A stretch of DNA of 48,482 bases from Bacilli bacterium. GTDB taxonomy: Bacteria; Bacillota_I; Bacilli_A; RF39; UBA660. Positions 17,567 to 26,907 of the stretch are shown piece after piece (the stretch's first letter is position 1; the number at the start of each line of letters is the position of its first letter). The notes below the pieces were generated by a model that saw only the letters and a list, made by a program, of their open reading frames with translations, ran no database searches and was not told the origin of the DNA. The translations under genes were made by a program, and so were the position numbers. The stretch lies in the NCBI GenBank assembly GCA_017512495.1, contig JAFWGF010000032.1:1-48482 (forward strand), given 5' to 3'.

Positions 17567-17971
17567 ATGAATTGTTCTAATAATAATTGTTCTTCATGTA
17601 TTTCTGATATTATAGAAAAAATAATAGTACTACAAAAACAAGATTATGATACTTGTAATTTTGTAGGTTGTGATAAACCTTTTTTAGGACCAATGGCTAC
17701 AACTACTTGTTATAATACTAGACCAGTACAATTATATAATTGTTCTACTGGAGATGCTTGGACTTTCAATTATACTAATTCTGAAGGAGCAACTGTTTCA
17801 AGTAGCATTCTAAGAGTAGAAGCAATTGACAATTGTTGTTGTACTTGTAGAATACTGGGTCTTGATACCACTACTAATACTTATACTAATACTAATGAAT
17901 TCGTAACTATTGATTTAAATTGTTGTGGTGCTATTAGATGTTTAACTGATACTTTTATAGATTTATGCTAA
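17567..17971 (+). CDS. CotY/CotZ-like cysteine-rich spore coat/crust protein
   Basis: 134 residues with about 20 cysteines. The pattern follows Bacillus CotY/CotZ: an early C-x2-C with a helix (SCISDIIEKI), a C-x4-C near residue 37, the LRVEAIDNCCCTCRIL segment near 87, and the end with VTIDLNCCGAIRCLTD. These proteins self-assemble through disulfides into the outermost spore layer. AAAGGAGGG ribosome site; sigma-K-like promoter upstream. It stands alone on the plus strand between minus-strand genes and ends at a two-way terminator. The family call is good; CotY and CotZ cannot be told apart here. Confidence 0.88.
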   Translation: MNCSNNNCSSCISDIIEKIIVLQKQDYDTCNFVGCDKPFLGPMATTTCYNTRPVQLYNCSTGDAWTFNYTNSEGATVSSSILRVEAIDNCCCTCRILGLDTTTNTYTNTNEFVTIDLNCCGAIRCLTDTFIDLC

Positions 17972-17973
17972 GT

Positions 17974-18000
17974 AAAAGAATATCAAATGATATTCTTTTT
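17974..18000. terminator. Bidirectional terminator between coat gene and 90-aa gene
   Basis: AAAAGAATATC / GATATTCTTTT inverted repeat with a tiny loop, T-run on the plus strand and A-run reading as T on the minus strand; serves both converging genes. Confidence 0.85.
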
Positions 18001-18271
18001 ATTTTATTTTTAAATCGATAATCTCTTTAATAGGAATTATTTCTTTATTAATAGTCATAATATTATTCTTAGTTCTAGAAATTAAATAAGTATCAATATT
18101 TCTATCTTTAGTTATAATTTTTACTTTAGTATTATAAATATTATTAAAGCTATTAAACACTTTATTTAATTCATTTTCAATATCATTATTATTCTCAATA
18201 TTTGTTAATAAACAAGATTCTTTATTATTACCAATTATATTACTATTTTTAAATAATTTAGGTTTTTCCAT
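17999..18271 (-). CDS. Hypothetical 90-aa protein next to spore coat gene
   Basis: 90 residues, basic, Asn- and Ile-rich; not recognised. The C-terminal half (about 45-90) looks like a small beta-strand domain. A GGAGA ribosome site precedes the ATG. It converges with the CotY/Z-like gene and diverges from the RodA-like gene; the location hints at a sporulation role but nothing in the sequence proves it. Confidence 0.65.
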   Translation of the reverse strand: MEKPKLFKNSNIIGNNKESCLLTNIENNNDIENELNKVFNSFNNIYNTKVKIITKDRNIDTYLISRTKNNIMTINKEIIPIKEIIDLKIK

Positions 18272-18353
18272 AAATATCTCCTCTTTATATTTTATGAATT
18301 TAGTTCATAAAAATACTATCTTTTTGGTATAATATTAAAGAAGGAGGTATACT

Positions 18354-19481
18354 GTGAAAAACTACAAAATTAATTATAAAGTATTAATTCCAATTATACT
18401 TTTATCCGTAATTAGTATTATTACTATTTATAGTGCTTTAACTTATACCTCTAAGTCTTTAGGCAATCTAGCTATAAAGCAAGCTGTTTGGTATTTAATT
18501 GGTTGGATTCTAGTAATAATCATTGGTAAATATAAAAACAATTATGTTTATAATTTAGCTTGGCCCTTATATATTTTTGGTAATATATCTTTAATACTTT
18601 TATTGTTTTTTGGTACTCCAATAAATAATAGTAGATGTTGGTTTACAATACCGGGGATTGGTAGTATTCAACCTAGTGAATTTATGAAAATATTTATTAT
18701 GTTAGTACTGGCAACTATGATTCATAATTTTAGAAGCGATTATAAAGATCCTACTTCTAAAGATGAATTTATTTTTATTTTAAAGACCCTATGTATCGTT
18801 TTAATTCCTTCAATCTTAACTTTCTTACAACCTGATACTGGTGCTGTATTAATTTATTTAATTATTTATTTTTCTATGATGTTTACTAGTGGTATTAGAA
18901 TCAGATGGTTTATAGGAGCTGGAGTATTATTAATTATTATGATTTCTGGAGTTCTAGGATTATATTTCTTTAAGGAAAATATCTTTATAAAAATATTTGG
19001 TTCGTCTATTTACTATCGTTTAGATAGAATCTTTAATTGGCAAAACGGATCTGGATTACAATTAGAAAACGCTTTAGCTGCGATAGGTTCTGCTGGTTTG
19101 TTTGGACATGGATATAATAAAACACCAATTTATTTTCCAGAATCATCCACTGATTTTATCTTTGCAGTATATGCTTCTAATTTTGGTTTGATTGGTGTAT
19201 TAATTCTAATTGGTATTATAGTATATTTAGATATTCAAATAATAGCTTTAACTAGAAAAAAAATTGAGGATACTGATAAATTTATCATTTCAGGTATCTT
19301 TGGTATGTTAATATTTCAACAAATTCAAAATATTGGTATGACGATTGGTTTATTACCAATAATGGGTATTACTCTTCCTTTTGTATCATATGGAGGAAGT
19401 AGTTTATTATCATATATGTTATTAGTTGGAATACTTTTAAATATTTCAGTTAAGAAAAATAGAAAATATAAATATAAATAA
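18354..19481 (+). CDS. RodA/FtsW (SEDS) family peptidoglycan glycosyltransferase
   Basis: 375 residues with about ten membrane segments. SEDS proteins polymerise glycan strands from lipid II together with a class B PBP. The catalytic aspartate lies in FLQPDTGAVLI (Asp161), and the family signatures GIGSIQPSEFMKI and LPFVSYGGSSLL are present. The start is GTG at 18354 with AAGGAGG eight bases before it; TATAAT at 18328-18333 is a likely -10. Length and the QPDTG motif favour RodA over FtsW or SpoVE, but without comparison the three cannot be separated, and in this spore-former a SpoVE role is possible. It is a single gene on the plus strand. Confidence 0.9.
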   Translation: MKNYKINYKVLIPIILLSVISIITIYSALTYTSKSLGNLAIKQAVWYLIGWILVIIIGKYKNNYVYNLAWPLYIFGNISLILLLFFGTPINNSRCWFTIPGIGSIQPSEFMKIFIMLVLATMIHNFRSDYKDPTSKDEFIFILKTLCIVLIPSILTFLQPDTGAVLIYLIIYFSMMFTSGIRIRWFIGAGVLLIIMISGVLGLYFFKENIFIKIFGSSIYYRLDRIFNWQNGSGLQLENALAAIGSAGLFGHGYNKTPIYFPESSTDFIFAVYASNFGLIGVLILIGIIVYLDIQIIALTRKKIEDTDKFIISGIFGMLIFQQIQNIGMTIGLLPIMGITLPFVSYGGSSLLSYMLLVGILLNISVKKNRKYKYK

Positions 19482-19508
19482 AGCATTAGAAATTCTAATG
19501 CTTTTATT
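19480..19508. terminator. Bidirectional terminator after the RodA-like gene
   Basis: AAAGCATTAGA / TTCTAATGCTTT inverted repeat between the converging RodA-like and 107-aa genes, with T-rich flanks on both strands. Confidence 0.85.
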
Positions 19509-19827
19509 TTATATATTTATTAGTAGTACTAGTTATTGTAGTAAGCGCTTCATTACCTGCTTTAGTATATCCAGAAATACATTTATTAATATAGTTGTTA
19601 TAACTTCTTAAGTTTCTTACTTTTATATATTCTGAATTACTTATTTGCTCATTTTTTTTATTTAATCGTGTAGAATTACTAGTAGATTTATATGCATCTG
19701 CAACATCATTTCTGATTTCATTTAATAGATAATCTATTTTTACCTCTTTTTTTATAAAAGAATCTAGATAATCACTTATCTTTTTCACTTCAGTTTGCTG
19801 CATTCCTTTATAACCAGCTGGTAGCAT
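19504..19827 (-). CDS. Small helical protein (107 aa) of the T7SS cluster
   Basis: 107 residues, helical, no membrane segment; starts with MLPAGYKGMQQTEVKKI and ends in a Thr/Ser-rich stretch. Not recognised. Its start follows the stop of the 187-aa gene by 2 bp, with GAGG inside that gene as ribosome site, so it belongs to the 77/187/107-residue operon. Possibly an exported or chaperone-type protein. Confidence 0.68.
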   Translation of the reverse strand: MLPAGYKGMQQTEVKKISDYLDSFIKKEVKIDYLLNEIRNDVADAYKSTSNSTRLNKKNEQISNSEYIKVRNLRSYNNYINKCISGYTKAGNEALTTITSTTNKYIK

Positions 19828-19829
19828 AA

Positions 19830-20393
19830 TTAATCCTCACTTTCATAATTGTTGGCAACAAATGTTTCTACTTTAACACTTGATAAAGCTTCTGACACTT
19901 GTTTTTCAACATCTTCAATTTGTTCAAATTTATTATTTAAATCTTTTTTAATATTTTCAAATGATTTTAAAATACTTTTCATATCTCTTTTTTGATTATA
20001 AATTAAATAAGCTCTTGAGTAAAAAGAAATATTTCCTATATTTTCATAGTTATTTATAATACTATTAAGTTTATTTATAATTCTATCAAGCTTTTCATTT
20101 AATAAATCTCTAGCATCCAAATTACATTTTACTTTTCTACCAATTTTTTCATATTCTTTTTCTAAATATTTATATATATTTATTTGTTGAATTACATTGT
20201 TTTCTAAACGTAATATTCTTCTTTGTTCAAGATTAAAATTAGAAGTTAATCTAAGTCTCTTTTGATCATTCCAAACTTTAGTTAACTCATTAAACTGATG
20301 AATAACATCCGTATTATTATCTTTCAATTGATCTAGGATATCATTATAGTTTGAAATAATACTTCTAATTTTTTTTAAGTCTATTTCTACCAT
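19830..20393 (-). CDS. Helical protein (187 aa) of the T7SS cluster, WXG-like hairpin
   Basis: 187 residues, nearly all helix with coiled-coil character. The first ~90 residues form a probable helical hairpin with a WND turn (TKVWNDQKRLRLTSNF), loosely like a WXG100 protein in which Gly is replaced. Not recognised in full. Middle gene of a three-gene unit (spacings 10 and 2 bp) directly downstream of the EssC/YukD/WXG genes. Likely partner or substrate of the T7SS; this is inference. Confidence 0.7.
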   Translation of the reverse strand: MVEIDLKKIRSIISNYNDILDQLKDNNTDVIHQFNELTKVWNDQKRLRLTSNFNLEQRRILRLENNVIQQINIYKYLEKEYEKIGRKVKCNLDARDLLNEKLDRIINKLNSIINNYENIGNISFYSRAYLIYNQKRDMKSILKSFENIKKDLNNKFEQIEDVEKQVSEALSSVKVETFVANNYESED

Positions 20394-20403
20394 AATAATC
20401 CTC

Positions 20404-20637
20404 CTATAAGTATTCTCTAATATGATTCATAATATTATATTTAATTGTACTTTTTATTTCTTTTAATTCTTGCTTATTTTCTTTTACTTTGCTTAATTTA
20501 TAGGTTTTACTATTAATAGAAATTGCTTTTTGTAAATCATCTTCAAAAGAATCAATACTATTGATTAATTCACCTGTCTTTAACTTTATATTGTTCATTT
20601 TTTCATATAATCGTAGCATTTTCTCTCTATCATCCAT
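20404..20637 (-). CDS. Small helical protein (77 aa) of the T7SS cluster
   Basis: 77 residues, charged helical hairpin, no membrane segment or WXG motif. Size and character fit the short partner proteins seen with Firmicutes T7SS effectors. First gene of the 77/187/107 unit, starting downstream of the terminator of the WXG-like gene. Not recognised by family. Confidence 0.65.
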   Translation of the reverse strand: MDDREKMLRLYEKMNNIKLKTGELINSIDSFEDDLQKAISINSKTYKLSKVKENKQELKEIKSTIKYNIMNHIREYL

Positions 20638-20701
20638 AATATCACCTATTATAAATTTATCAGTTTTATTAAATAATTACAATAGAATTGGTATAATTTC
20701 C

Positions 20702-20724
20702 AAAAAAAAACACTTTTAAAGTGT
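20702..20724 (-). terminator. Terminator after the WXG-like gene
   Basis: ACACTTT / AAAGTGT stem followed by nine T on the minus strand, 6 bp beyond the stop; separates the EssC-YukD-WXG run from the 77/187/107 unit. Confidence 0.85.
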
Positions 20725-20729
20725 CTTTT

Positions 20730-21398
20730 TTATTTTCCTCCTGAACCTGCTGTTTTAGCAGCTGCAGATTCTGCCATATTACCCATTTTAACATATTGTC
20801 TAATACGTTTTTCAAAGTAATTACCAACATCTTTATTAGATTGCTCAACATGATCACTAAAGATTTCAATTATTTTGTCAGCAGCATCTCCTAATTTATT
20901 TTGAACATTTTTATTACCAAATGCCAATATACCTTTAATTTCAGATTTTGTTGATGCTTTTATACCTTTTAAAGTAGCTTTATAAGCATCAATAGAAGCA
21001 AGTAATGTAGAAGCACTTGTTGCTTTTAATCCTTTACGGCCATCACTAAAACTTTCTTTAATTTTATCAACACTAAATTCAGCACTTACTTTACGGATAC
21101 TACTACTTACGCCAGAACTTTTTTCTCCACCAACAATAGCATACCCATCTGCAACATTTTTTACTAAATCTGCAAATGTTTGCGTATTTTTATTTAGCTC
21201 ACTTGCAAATCCTTTTAAATTCTTTTGATATTTTCCCATATCGTCAACTAAAAATTTATCTGCCCAATTAGCTGCCAATTTAGTGATCAATGTATCATGT
21301 GCATTTTCAAATTTTTTAATACTGCTTTCAACTATATCATTCATTGAACTAATCATTTGTTCAGCATCTGCTTTACTGAATACCTCATCTTGATTCAT
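20730..21398 (-). CDS. WXG100-like T7SS protein, double length
   Basis: 222 residues, helical. The first ~90 residues look like an EsxA/WXG100 protein: two helices joined by ANWADKFLVDDM (Trp near residue 46), with WAD in place of WxG. The rest is a second, Ser/Gly/Lys-rich helical region, and the tail is AAAKTAGSGGK. At twice the usual ~100 residues it may be an Esx-type substrate with its own C-terminal domain or a fused dimer. GGAGATGG ribosome site; own promoter with TTGACA. Follows the YukD-like gene and ends at a terminator. Its own promoter fits the high expression usual for Esx proteins. Confidence 0.75.
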   Translation of the reverse strand: MNQDEVFSKADAEQMISSMNDIVESSIKKFENAHDTLITKLAANWADKFLVDDMGKYQKNLKGFASELNKNTQTFADLVKNVADGYAIVGGEKSSGVSSSIRKVSAEFSVDKIKESFSDGRKGLKATSASTLLASIDAYKATLKGIKASTKSEIKGILAFGNKNVQNKLGDAADKIIEIFSDHVEQSNKDVGNYFEKRIRQYVKMGNMAESAAAKTAGSGGK

Positions 21399-21433
21399 TA
21401 TTTACCATCTCCTCTTATTTTATCTCTATTATG

Positions 21434-21462
21434 AGAATATCAAATCATTTTACTTTTGTCAA
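21434..21462 (-). promoter_or_regulatory. Promoter of the WXG-like gene
   Basis: TTGACA (21462-21457), 17-bp spacer, TATTCT (21439-21434) on the minus strand, in the 90-bp gap between the YukD-like and WXG-like genes. Confidence 0.65.
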
Positions 21463-21487
21463 TTAACATTATCTAATACTTTACACT

Positions 21488-21757
21488 TTATATACTGCGT
21501 AAAAATACTATTTCTGTACCATTTCTAATATTAGTATCAATAATTGACACATTATTCTTATAAACTTCTCCAGTCACCTTATTAATCATCAAAAAATTAT
21601 CATTCTTTATATCGATACCAATACCATTCATATCATAAATGGCTTTTACTATTAATTTATTAACTTTCCAAGTTACTTCATTAACAGGTATTCTTATATC
21701 ATAGGATTTATCTATTGATGGGAATACAGCTTTAATAAGCACCTTATTCTTCATCAT
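21488..21757 (-). CDS. YukD-like ubiquitin-fold T7SS protein
   Basis: 89 residues with the beta-grasp (ubiquitin-like) pattern of YukD/EsaB: an opening strand NKVLIKAVFPSIDKSYDIRIP, a helix with LIVKAIYDMNGI, and a closing strand ending GTEIVFLRS. EsaB/YukD is a small cytoplasmic T7SS component needed for or regulating secretion. The start ATG at 21757 lies inside the end of essC, preceded by AAGGTG; the two genes overlap by 14 bp and are translationally coupled. Confidence 0.82.
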   Translation of the reverse strand: MMKNKVLIKAVFPSIDKSYDIRIPVNEVTWKVNKLIVKAIYDMNGIGIDIKNDNFLMINKVTGEVYKNNVSIIDTNIRNGTEIVFLRSI

Positions 21758-24700
21758 CTGGATCACCTTCTACTCTTTCAAATTCAATCAACTTAATGGT
21801 ACTGTAAATTCCTTCTGAAATATAATATCCATAATTATTTGGTTGTTTTTCACTTAATTCACGTGAATAATTATTTATTTTAAATATACTTTGATCTTCA
21901 ATTCCCGGTCCTATATAAACGCCTTCACTAATATCAATGTTTTTAAACCAGTCTTCATAATTGTAATCTTTTATCTTTGAGTTTTCATCAAATATTACAA
22001 TATAAGCATTACCAGCATCTCTAAATTTCTTAAATAATTCTTCAACTAATGTAGCATCACCTAACTTATTTATTAACTTAGAAATAGAATTAATAATTAA
22101 GACATTTTCTTGAGTATTATGAGTTTGAGCAAAAGCTATTATCTTTTTAACTTTATCTTCCAACTCACTTGTAAAATAGTTCTTTGTTTTAGAACTTAAT
22201 TCAGGCATTAATCCAATTGAGTCAATAATCATAATGTTTTTCTTTAAAAATATCAATTCATCAATAAAACTATTTATAAAGTTTTTCAAATATTTCACTT
22301 TTGATGATAACACTAATTTACCTACTTCAACTGTCAAATCAAATGTTTTTATATCTAGTGTACCACTCTCTATTCCAACTGGTACTTTCTTAACACCTTT
22401 TAATTTGTTTTGAACATCTTCTATTAATACTTGTTCTGGTAATGATGGAATTCTTTCAGCTATATCCATTTCTTTATTTTTTAACTCTTGAATCGTATTA
22501 ATAATTATATTATTTGATTCTTGTTTATTTTTAGAAATAAATGCTGTTTGAAATTCATGTAATTTTTCATTAAAACAGATTCCTCTACCAAATAAATCTC
22601 TCGGTTCAATCTTATCTTTAGTATTAAATAGATATGTATAATCTGCTGGATCTTTTAATTTTAATGCTAATGTAAATGGCATTAACTGTTTAAATCTATC
22701 AGATACTGAATTAATAGCGCTAGAAGTTACTACATATACAATTCCATATCGCTCAGAATCTCTTATTAATTCAGAGAATTCATCATATAAATTTTGATTA
22801 CTTTCAAAAATTGAATCCCAGTTATTAAAGATTATTAACATTATTGGCATTTTACCTGGATTCTGTTTAACATAATCCAAATATTCTCCACCAAATTCTG
22901 CCAATATCTTTTTTCTTTCTTTTTGTTCTGATCTTATTAGTTTTAAAAGATTATTATACTCCTCTGTATCATTTGGAGATACTACTCCACCACAGTGTGG
23001 TGCTCTTTTGTATTTAGTAAAGTTTTGTGAACCATAATCAATAATATAATATGATATTTCATTAGGTAAGAAATGTTTCATAATATTAAATAACATGGTA
23101 TTAACTAGTTCTTCAGATTCACTTGAATCAGTACCGATTATATTAGTATTTCCATTATTTAATACATTATAAATTAATAGTCCTTGTGATTGATTTTCAG
23201 GAGCATCATATTCTCCTAAAACAATGTCAAAGTTATTTTTCTGATATTCAAATTTATATTTTTGCTCTACTTCATCAATCGTAATATCTTCTCTGATATT
23301 TTCTAACCATAGTCTCTTAGCAAATTTATTAGAATCTTTTGCTACTTGAACTATTTCATTCATGATAGCAGCTAATTGTTCTCCTTGTGCTTCTCCTTGT
23401 TGAACTTTAGCATTTCCACTTTGAATATTTTTCAATATTATTCCTGTTTCATCGACAATATTTACACTTTTATCAACAGTTTTTTGTAGAATATCTGATG
23501 GATAATACTTAGCTCCAGCCCATCCAGATTGTCCTAAAGCAAAATATTCATCGTATCCCACCTGTAAATAGAATCTACCAGTTTGTTTTAAACTTGCAGC
23601 ATCTGGTTTCTTTAACATTTCATTTGAATCACTCGCATCTTGTACTTTTAAACATACTCTAAACTTAGTATTTGACCAAATCTGATCATTAACTACACCA
23701 CTAGGTTTTTGAGTAGCTAGAATCAAGTGTACTCCTAATGAACGACCAATACGCGCAACACTAATTAAATTATCCATAAAGTCAGGTTGTTGAGCTTTTA
23801 ATTCTGCAAACTCATCACAAACAATAAATAAATGTGGTAATGGCTCACTTAATTTACCATCATGATAGAAAGCTTGATATTTATAAATATCAATAGTACT
23901 TTCACCTAATTTATCTCTAGCTTCATTAAATAATTTTTGTCTTCTTTTAACTTCACTATCTATACTTACTAAAGTTCTATTAATCTCAGCTTTATCTAAG
24001 TTAGTAATTGTTCCTGTAAGATGTGGTAATCTAACTCCTGTAGTTTGATTTTCAAAAGCAAAAGCTAATCCACCACCTTTATAGTCAATTAAAATAAAAG
24101 CTACATCATCTGGTGAAAAATTCATTGCTAATGATAAAATCCATGTAATTATAAATTCTGATTTACCTGAACCAGTCATACCAGCTATCAATCCATGAGG
24201 TCCATGGGCTTTTTCATGTAAATCTAAATATAATAATTTTCCATCTGTACCAACTCCAACTTCTGCTTTTAAATTAGAAGTAGAATCATTGGTATTCCAT
24301 CTATTCATAATATTTAATTGTTCAACCTTACCTACTTTAGCCATTTCTAAGAATGTTATTGAATCAGGTAATTCCCCAGATACTTCATCACTAATAGATA
24401 TTTCAATAGGAATATTAGCCAATATTTTAGCTACTTCCATCATATTAATATTTGGATTAATTTCATCTTGAAATATTAATTGTTCTTGTTTTTCATAAGA
24501 ATTTTTTAAAACTCCAGAAGATGTTTCTCCTAAATTAATAAAGTTATTACATAAACTAGGTAATTTGCTTAATTTTTGTTCTAAGATAATTAAACTGAAA
24601 CCAAAATTAGATCTTAATTCTGTAATTGCATCAACAAATCCAGTTTTTTTAACAGAATCTATATCATCAATTAAAACCAAATAATATGGTCTAAATATTG

Positions 24701-26318
24701 GAGTTTTATCAGCATTTTTTTCAGCCATAAGCTCTACTCTAGCATTTAATTCTCTTTTTAATACATCTGTAACTAAAGAAATATTATCCTCATTTGAAGC
24801 AAAAAACCTAAACGAATTATCATTAGTCATATTATGATTTAAATACTTAACATAATTCCAATAACCTTTATTCTTGTCATCTGTAAGTACTACTATTTTT
24901 AAGTCATCATAACTATAAAATGTTAATAATTGAAATAAAACATTGTTAATAAAATTATGACTCTTTTCAGGTTCTCCCATTACAGCAGTAACATTATTCT
25001 CATAAAAAGAATAACCAATAGGAACATTTTCAATATACTTATATTCTTCAATTAAAGCATCTACTTTATTCTTTAATTCATTTTCTTCAACAGTAAAACC
25101 TTTTTTAGGGTAATTAACGTTTACTTTTAAAAGCTCATTTCCGACACCAATTCTAGCAACTAAGAAGTCACTTTGATCTACTCGTTTATCCCAAAAGTTT
25201 AGATTTCTATGTTTTAAATTCTCGACACAATTTTCTAATGGAATTACATTTTCCTTAATAATTTCTTTTTGTAGCTTTCTTTCATTCTCTAATTCTACTT
25301 TTTTCTCTTCTAAATATTTGTTAAATTTCTCTGTATTTTTTTGGTTATTTTTCTTTTTTACTCTATTATTATAAGAAGAAGTTAATATTGGCCATAGAAT
25401 TGTTGATAAAAGCATTGTTATACCAACTAATAAACTTCCAATTTGTTGACTTAAATCTGCTTCTCCTGAAACTAATTGTGAAATTGATGAAGATAGCATT
25501 ACAACTGAACTAACTCCCATCGTGGCCATTGGTCCAGCAGTTAAAATAAATGGCATTTCTCCACTTTTTTCTTCTTGAGGAGGATCACTCAATTCAATTT
25601 CTTTTGTTTCAATAGTTCTTCTAAGTCTAGGTGATTTAGAAAAATAATCATCAACATCAAACAAATCTTTATCCTTAATTTCAATATTTTCTAAGTTTCC
25701 AACGTTTTCAAGTTTAGTAGTAAGCAAAGAAGTTTTTGCATTATCTATTCTTAAAATCTCAGGTGGTGCTATTACAATAATTATTTTTCCAAAGAACATA
25801 ATTCTAGCACCAAACAATTCAAGTTCATCACCAGGATTAATATTAGTTGTTGGTGTAACAACTTGTCTTTTGTTAATAAAGGCTTCTCCTTGATTTAAAT
25901 TTAATACTATTCTTCCATTTTCACCAGTATGAACTGATAAATTCAAATTATTAATATAAGGGCAATTATAATTAACAGTGCTATTTTCAGCACCTATTGT
26001 AATATTAAATGAATCATTATATGTTAATGTCTGAACATTCTTACTATCACTTTCTTCTACATATATCAAATATTTAATATCATCTCTAACTAGTACATAG
26101 AAACTATTTACTGTCAATTCTGTTTCATCAGCAAACGCTTTGTTAACTAGTAATTTACTTTCTTTTGTTGCGAATAAAACCCATTTACCGTTACGAGCAT
26201 CAACATTAATCAATTTAGATACTTCTTCATTATCTATATCAAAACTATAACTTCCTGATATATTCTCTGGTAAGTAAAAAACATTTACTTGCTTATTGGC
26301 ATACAAATATATTTTCAT
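21744..26318 (-). CDS. essC: EssC-like FtsK/SpoIIIE-family ATPase of the T7SS
   Basis: 1524 residues, close to the usual EssC/YukBA length. Two FHA-like beta domains fill the first ~200 residues, a pair of membrane segments lies at about 258-310, a coiled coil follows, then four ATPase-like domains. Only one has an intact P-loop: GMTGSGKSE with Lys719, followed by the Walker B-like FILIDYKGGG. The domain before it (GEPEKSHNF) and the two after it (GTDSSESEEL; NIMIIDSIGL) are degenerate, as usual for EssC. EssC is the motor and channel-associated engine that recognises Esx-type substrates. Ribosome site AGGGTGA. It heads the EssC-YukD-WXG run. I do not see EssA, EssB/YukC or EsaA genes in this window. 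Confidence 0.93.
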   Translation of the reverse strand: MKIYLYANKQVNVFYLPENISGSYSFDIDNEEVSKLINVDARNGKWVLFATKESKLLVNKAFADETELTVNSFYVLVRDDIKYLIYVEESDSKNVQTLTYNDSFNITIGAENSTVNYNCPYINNLNLSVHTGENGRIVLNLNQGEAFINKRQVVTPTTNINPGDELELFGARIMFFGKIIIVIAPPEILRIDNAKTSLLTTKLENVGNLENIEIKDKDLFDVDDYFSKSPRLRRTIETKEIELSDPPQEEKSGEMPFILTAGPMATMGVSSVVMLSSSISQLVSGEADLSQQIGSLLVGITMLLSTILWPILTSSYNNRVKKKNNQKNTEKFNKYLEEKKVELENERKLQKEIIKENVIPLENCVENLKHRNLNFWDKRVDQSDFLVARIGVGNELLKVNVNYPKKGFTVEENELKNKVDALIEEYKYIENVPIGYSFYENNVTAVMGEPEKSHNFINNVLFQLLTFYSYDDLKIVVLTDDKNKGYWNYVKYLNHNMTNDNSFRFFASNEDNISLVTDVLKRELNARVELMAEKNADKTPIFRPYYLVLIDDIDSVKKTGFVDAITELRSNFGFSLIILEQKLSKLPSLCNNFINLGETSSGVLKNSYEKQEQLIFQDEINPNINMMEVAKILANIPIEISISDEVSGELPDSITFLEMAKVGKVEQLNIMNRWNTNDSTSNLKAEVGVGTDGKLLYLDLHEKAHGPHGLIAGMTGSGKSEFIITWILSLAMNFSPDDVAFILIDYKGGGLAFAFENQTTGVRLPHLTGTITNLDKAEINRTLVSIDSEVKRRQKLFNEARDKLGESTIDIYKYQAFYHDGKLSEPLPHLFIVCDEFAELKAQQPDFMDNLISVARIGRSLGVHLILATQKPSGVVNDQIWSNTKFRVCLKVQDASDSNEMLKKPDAASLKQTGRFYLQVGYDEYFALGQSGWAGAKYYPSDILQKTVDKSVNIVDETGIILKNIQSGNAKVQQGEAQGEQLAAIMNEIVQVAKDSNKFAKRLWLENIREDITIDEVEQKYKFEYQKNNFDIVLGEYDAPENQSQGLLIYNVLNNGNTNIIGTDSSESEELVNTMLFNIMKHFLPNEISYYIIDYGSQNFTKYKRAPHCGGVVSPNDTEEYNNLLKLIRSEQKERKKILAEFGGEYLDYVKQNPGKMPIMLIIFNNWDSIFESNQNLYDEFSELIRDSERYGIVYVVTSSAINSVSDRFKQLMPFTLALKLKDPADYTYLFNTKDKIEPRDLFGRGICFNEKLHEFQTAFISKNKQESNNIIINTIQELKNKEMDIAERIPSLPEQVLIEDVQNKLKGVKKVPVGIESGTLDIKTFDLTVEVGKLVLSSKVKYLKNFINSFIDELIFLKKNIMIIDSIGLMPELSSKTKNYFTSELEDKVKKIIAFAQTHNTQENVLIINSISKLINKLGDATLVEELFKKFRDAGNAYIVIFDENSKIKDYNYEDWFKNIDISEGVYIGPGIEDQSIFKINNYSRELSEKQPNNYGYYISEGIYSTIKLIEFERVEGDPDDEE

Positions 26319-26365
26319 GTAATCACCCTATCTTTACCCTATTATTAATATAACATATTTTTATG

Positions 26366-26402
26366 CAAAAAAAAATATGAAATCAACGATGTTTTCATAT
26401 TT
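26366..26402. terminator. Terminator upstream of essC
   Basis: AAATATGAAA / TTTCATATTT, perfect 10-bp stem, with nine T following on the minus strand. It can end a minus-strand transcript coming from the gene-poor interval before essC; the plus strand also has a short T-run. Confidence 0.75.
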
Positions 26403-26830
26403 TTAAAAATATATGACTAATATATTTTGTAGATAATATTAATCTCTGATAAAGAATTAGTATTATTGGTTTGTTCAGATAGACTTCAACAAATCGTTGA
26501 TTGTATGATCTATTATCATTGCGGGGTTTTCCTTCCCCAATATAATTTTCACATCTAATAGTGAATAAGATTACCCTTGCCAAAATCATTAACCTCAATT
26601 TCTCCGATTAATCAAAGCAAAGAAGCTATTAGATTATTATATAGGAATTATATCCGAGTTTTATATATGTGCTTATTATTATCAGTAACAACACATAACT
26701 TATTCTGAAGTTTTCTTTCTCCGAGAAAATTATAACAAACTAGTCTTGATAATTTTTAAATCCGTAGAATATACAAGAATTAATAAATATTACAAAGAAA
26801 TCATCCATTACAATTATCTTTATTAAAATA

Positions 26831-26880
26831 AATCCTAACTAATCTATCAATATAAGCAAGCTTATACCATACCTAGCTAT
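26831..26880 (-). repeat. 50-nt imperfect direct repeat, copy 1
   Basis: 44 of 50 positions match 26908-26957; all six differences are transitions. Read on the minus strand it contains UAUAAG-CUUG-CUUAUA, a hairpin with a G(CUUG)C tetraloop, in which the outer C and G of the loop normally pair. Confidence 0.85.
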
Positions 26881-26907
26881 GGGTTCAAAACATTTAATGA
26901 AAAATCT

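Noticed and set aside
20669-20869. 66-codon frame at the end of the WXG-like gene
   Set aside because: Out-of-frame shadow of the WXG-like gene running through its terminator.
26395-26598. 67-codon open frame in the interval before essC
   Set aside because: No ribosome site, no hydrophobic or domain pattern, and it lies inside a region that looks like a noncoding transcript.
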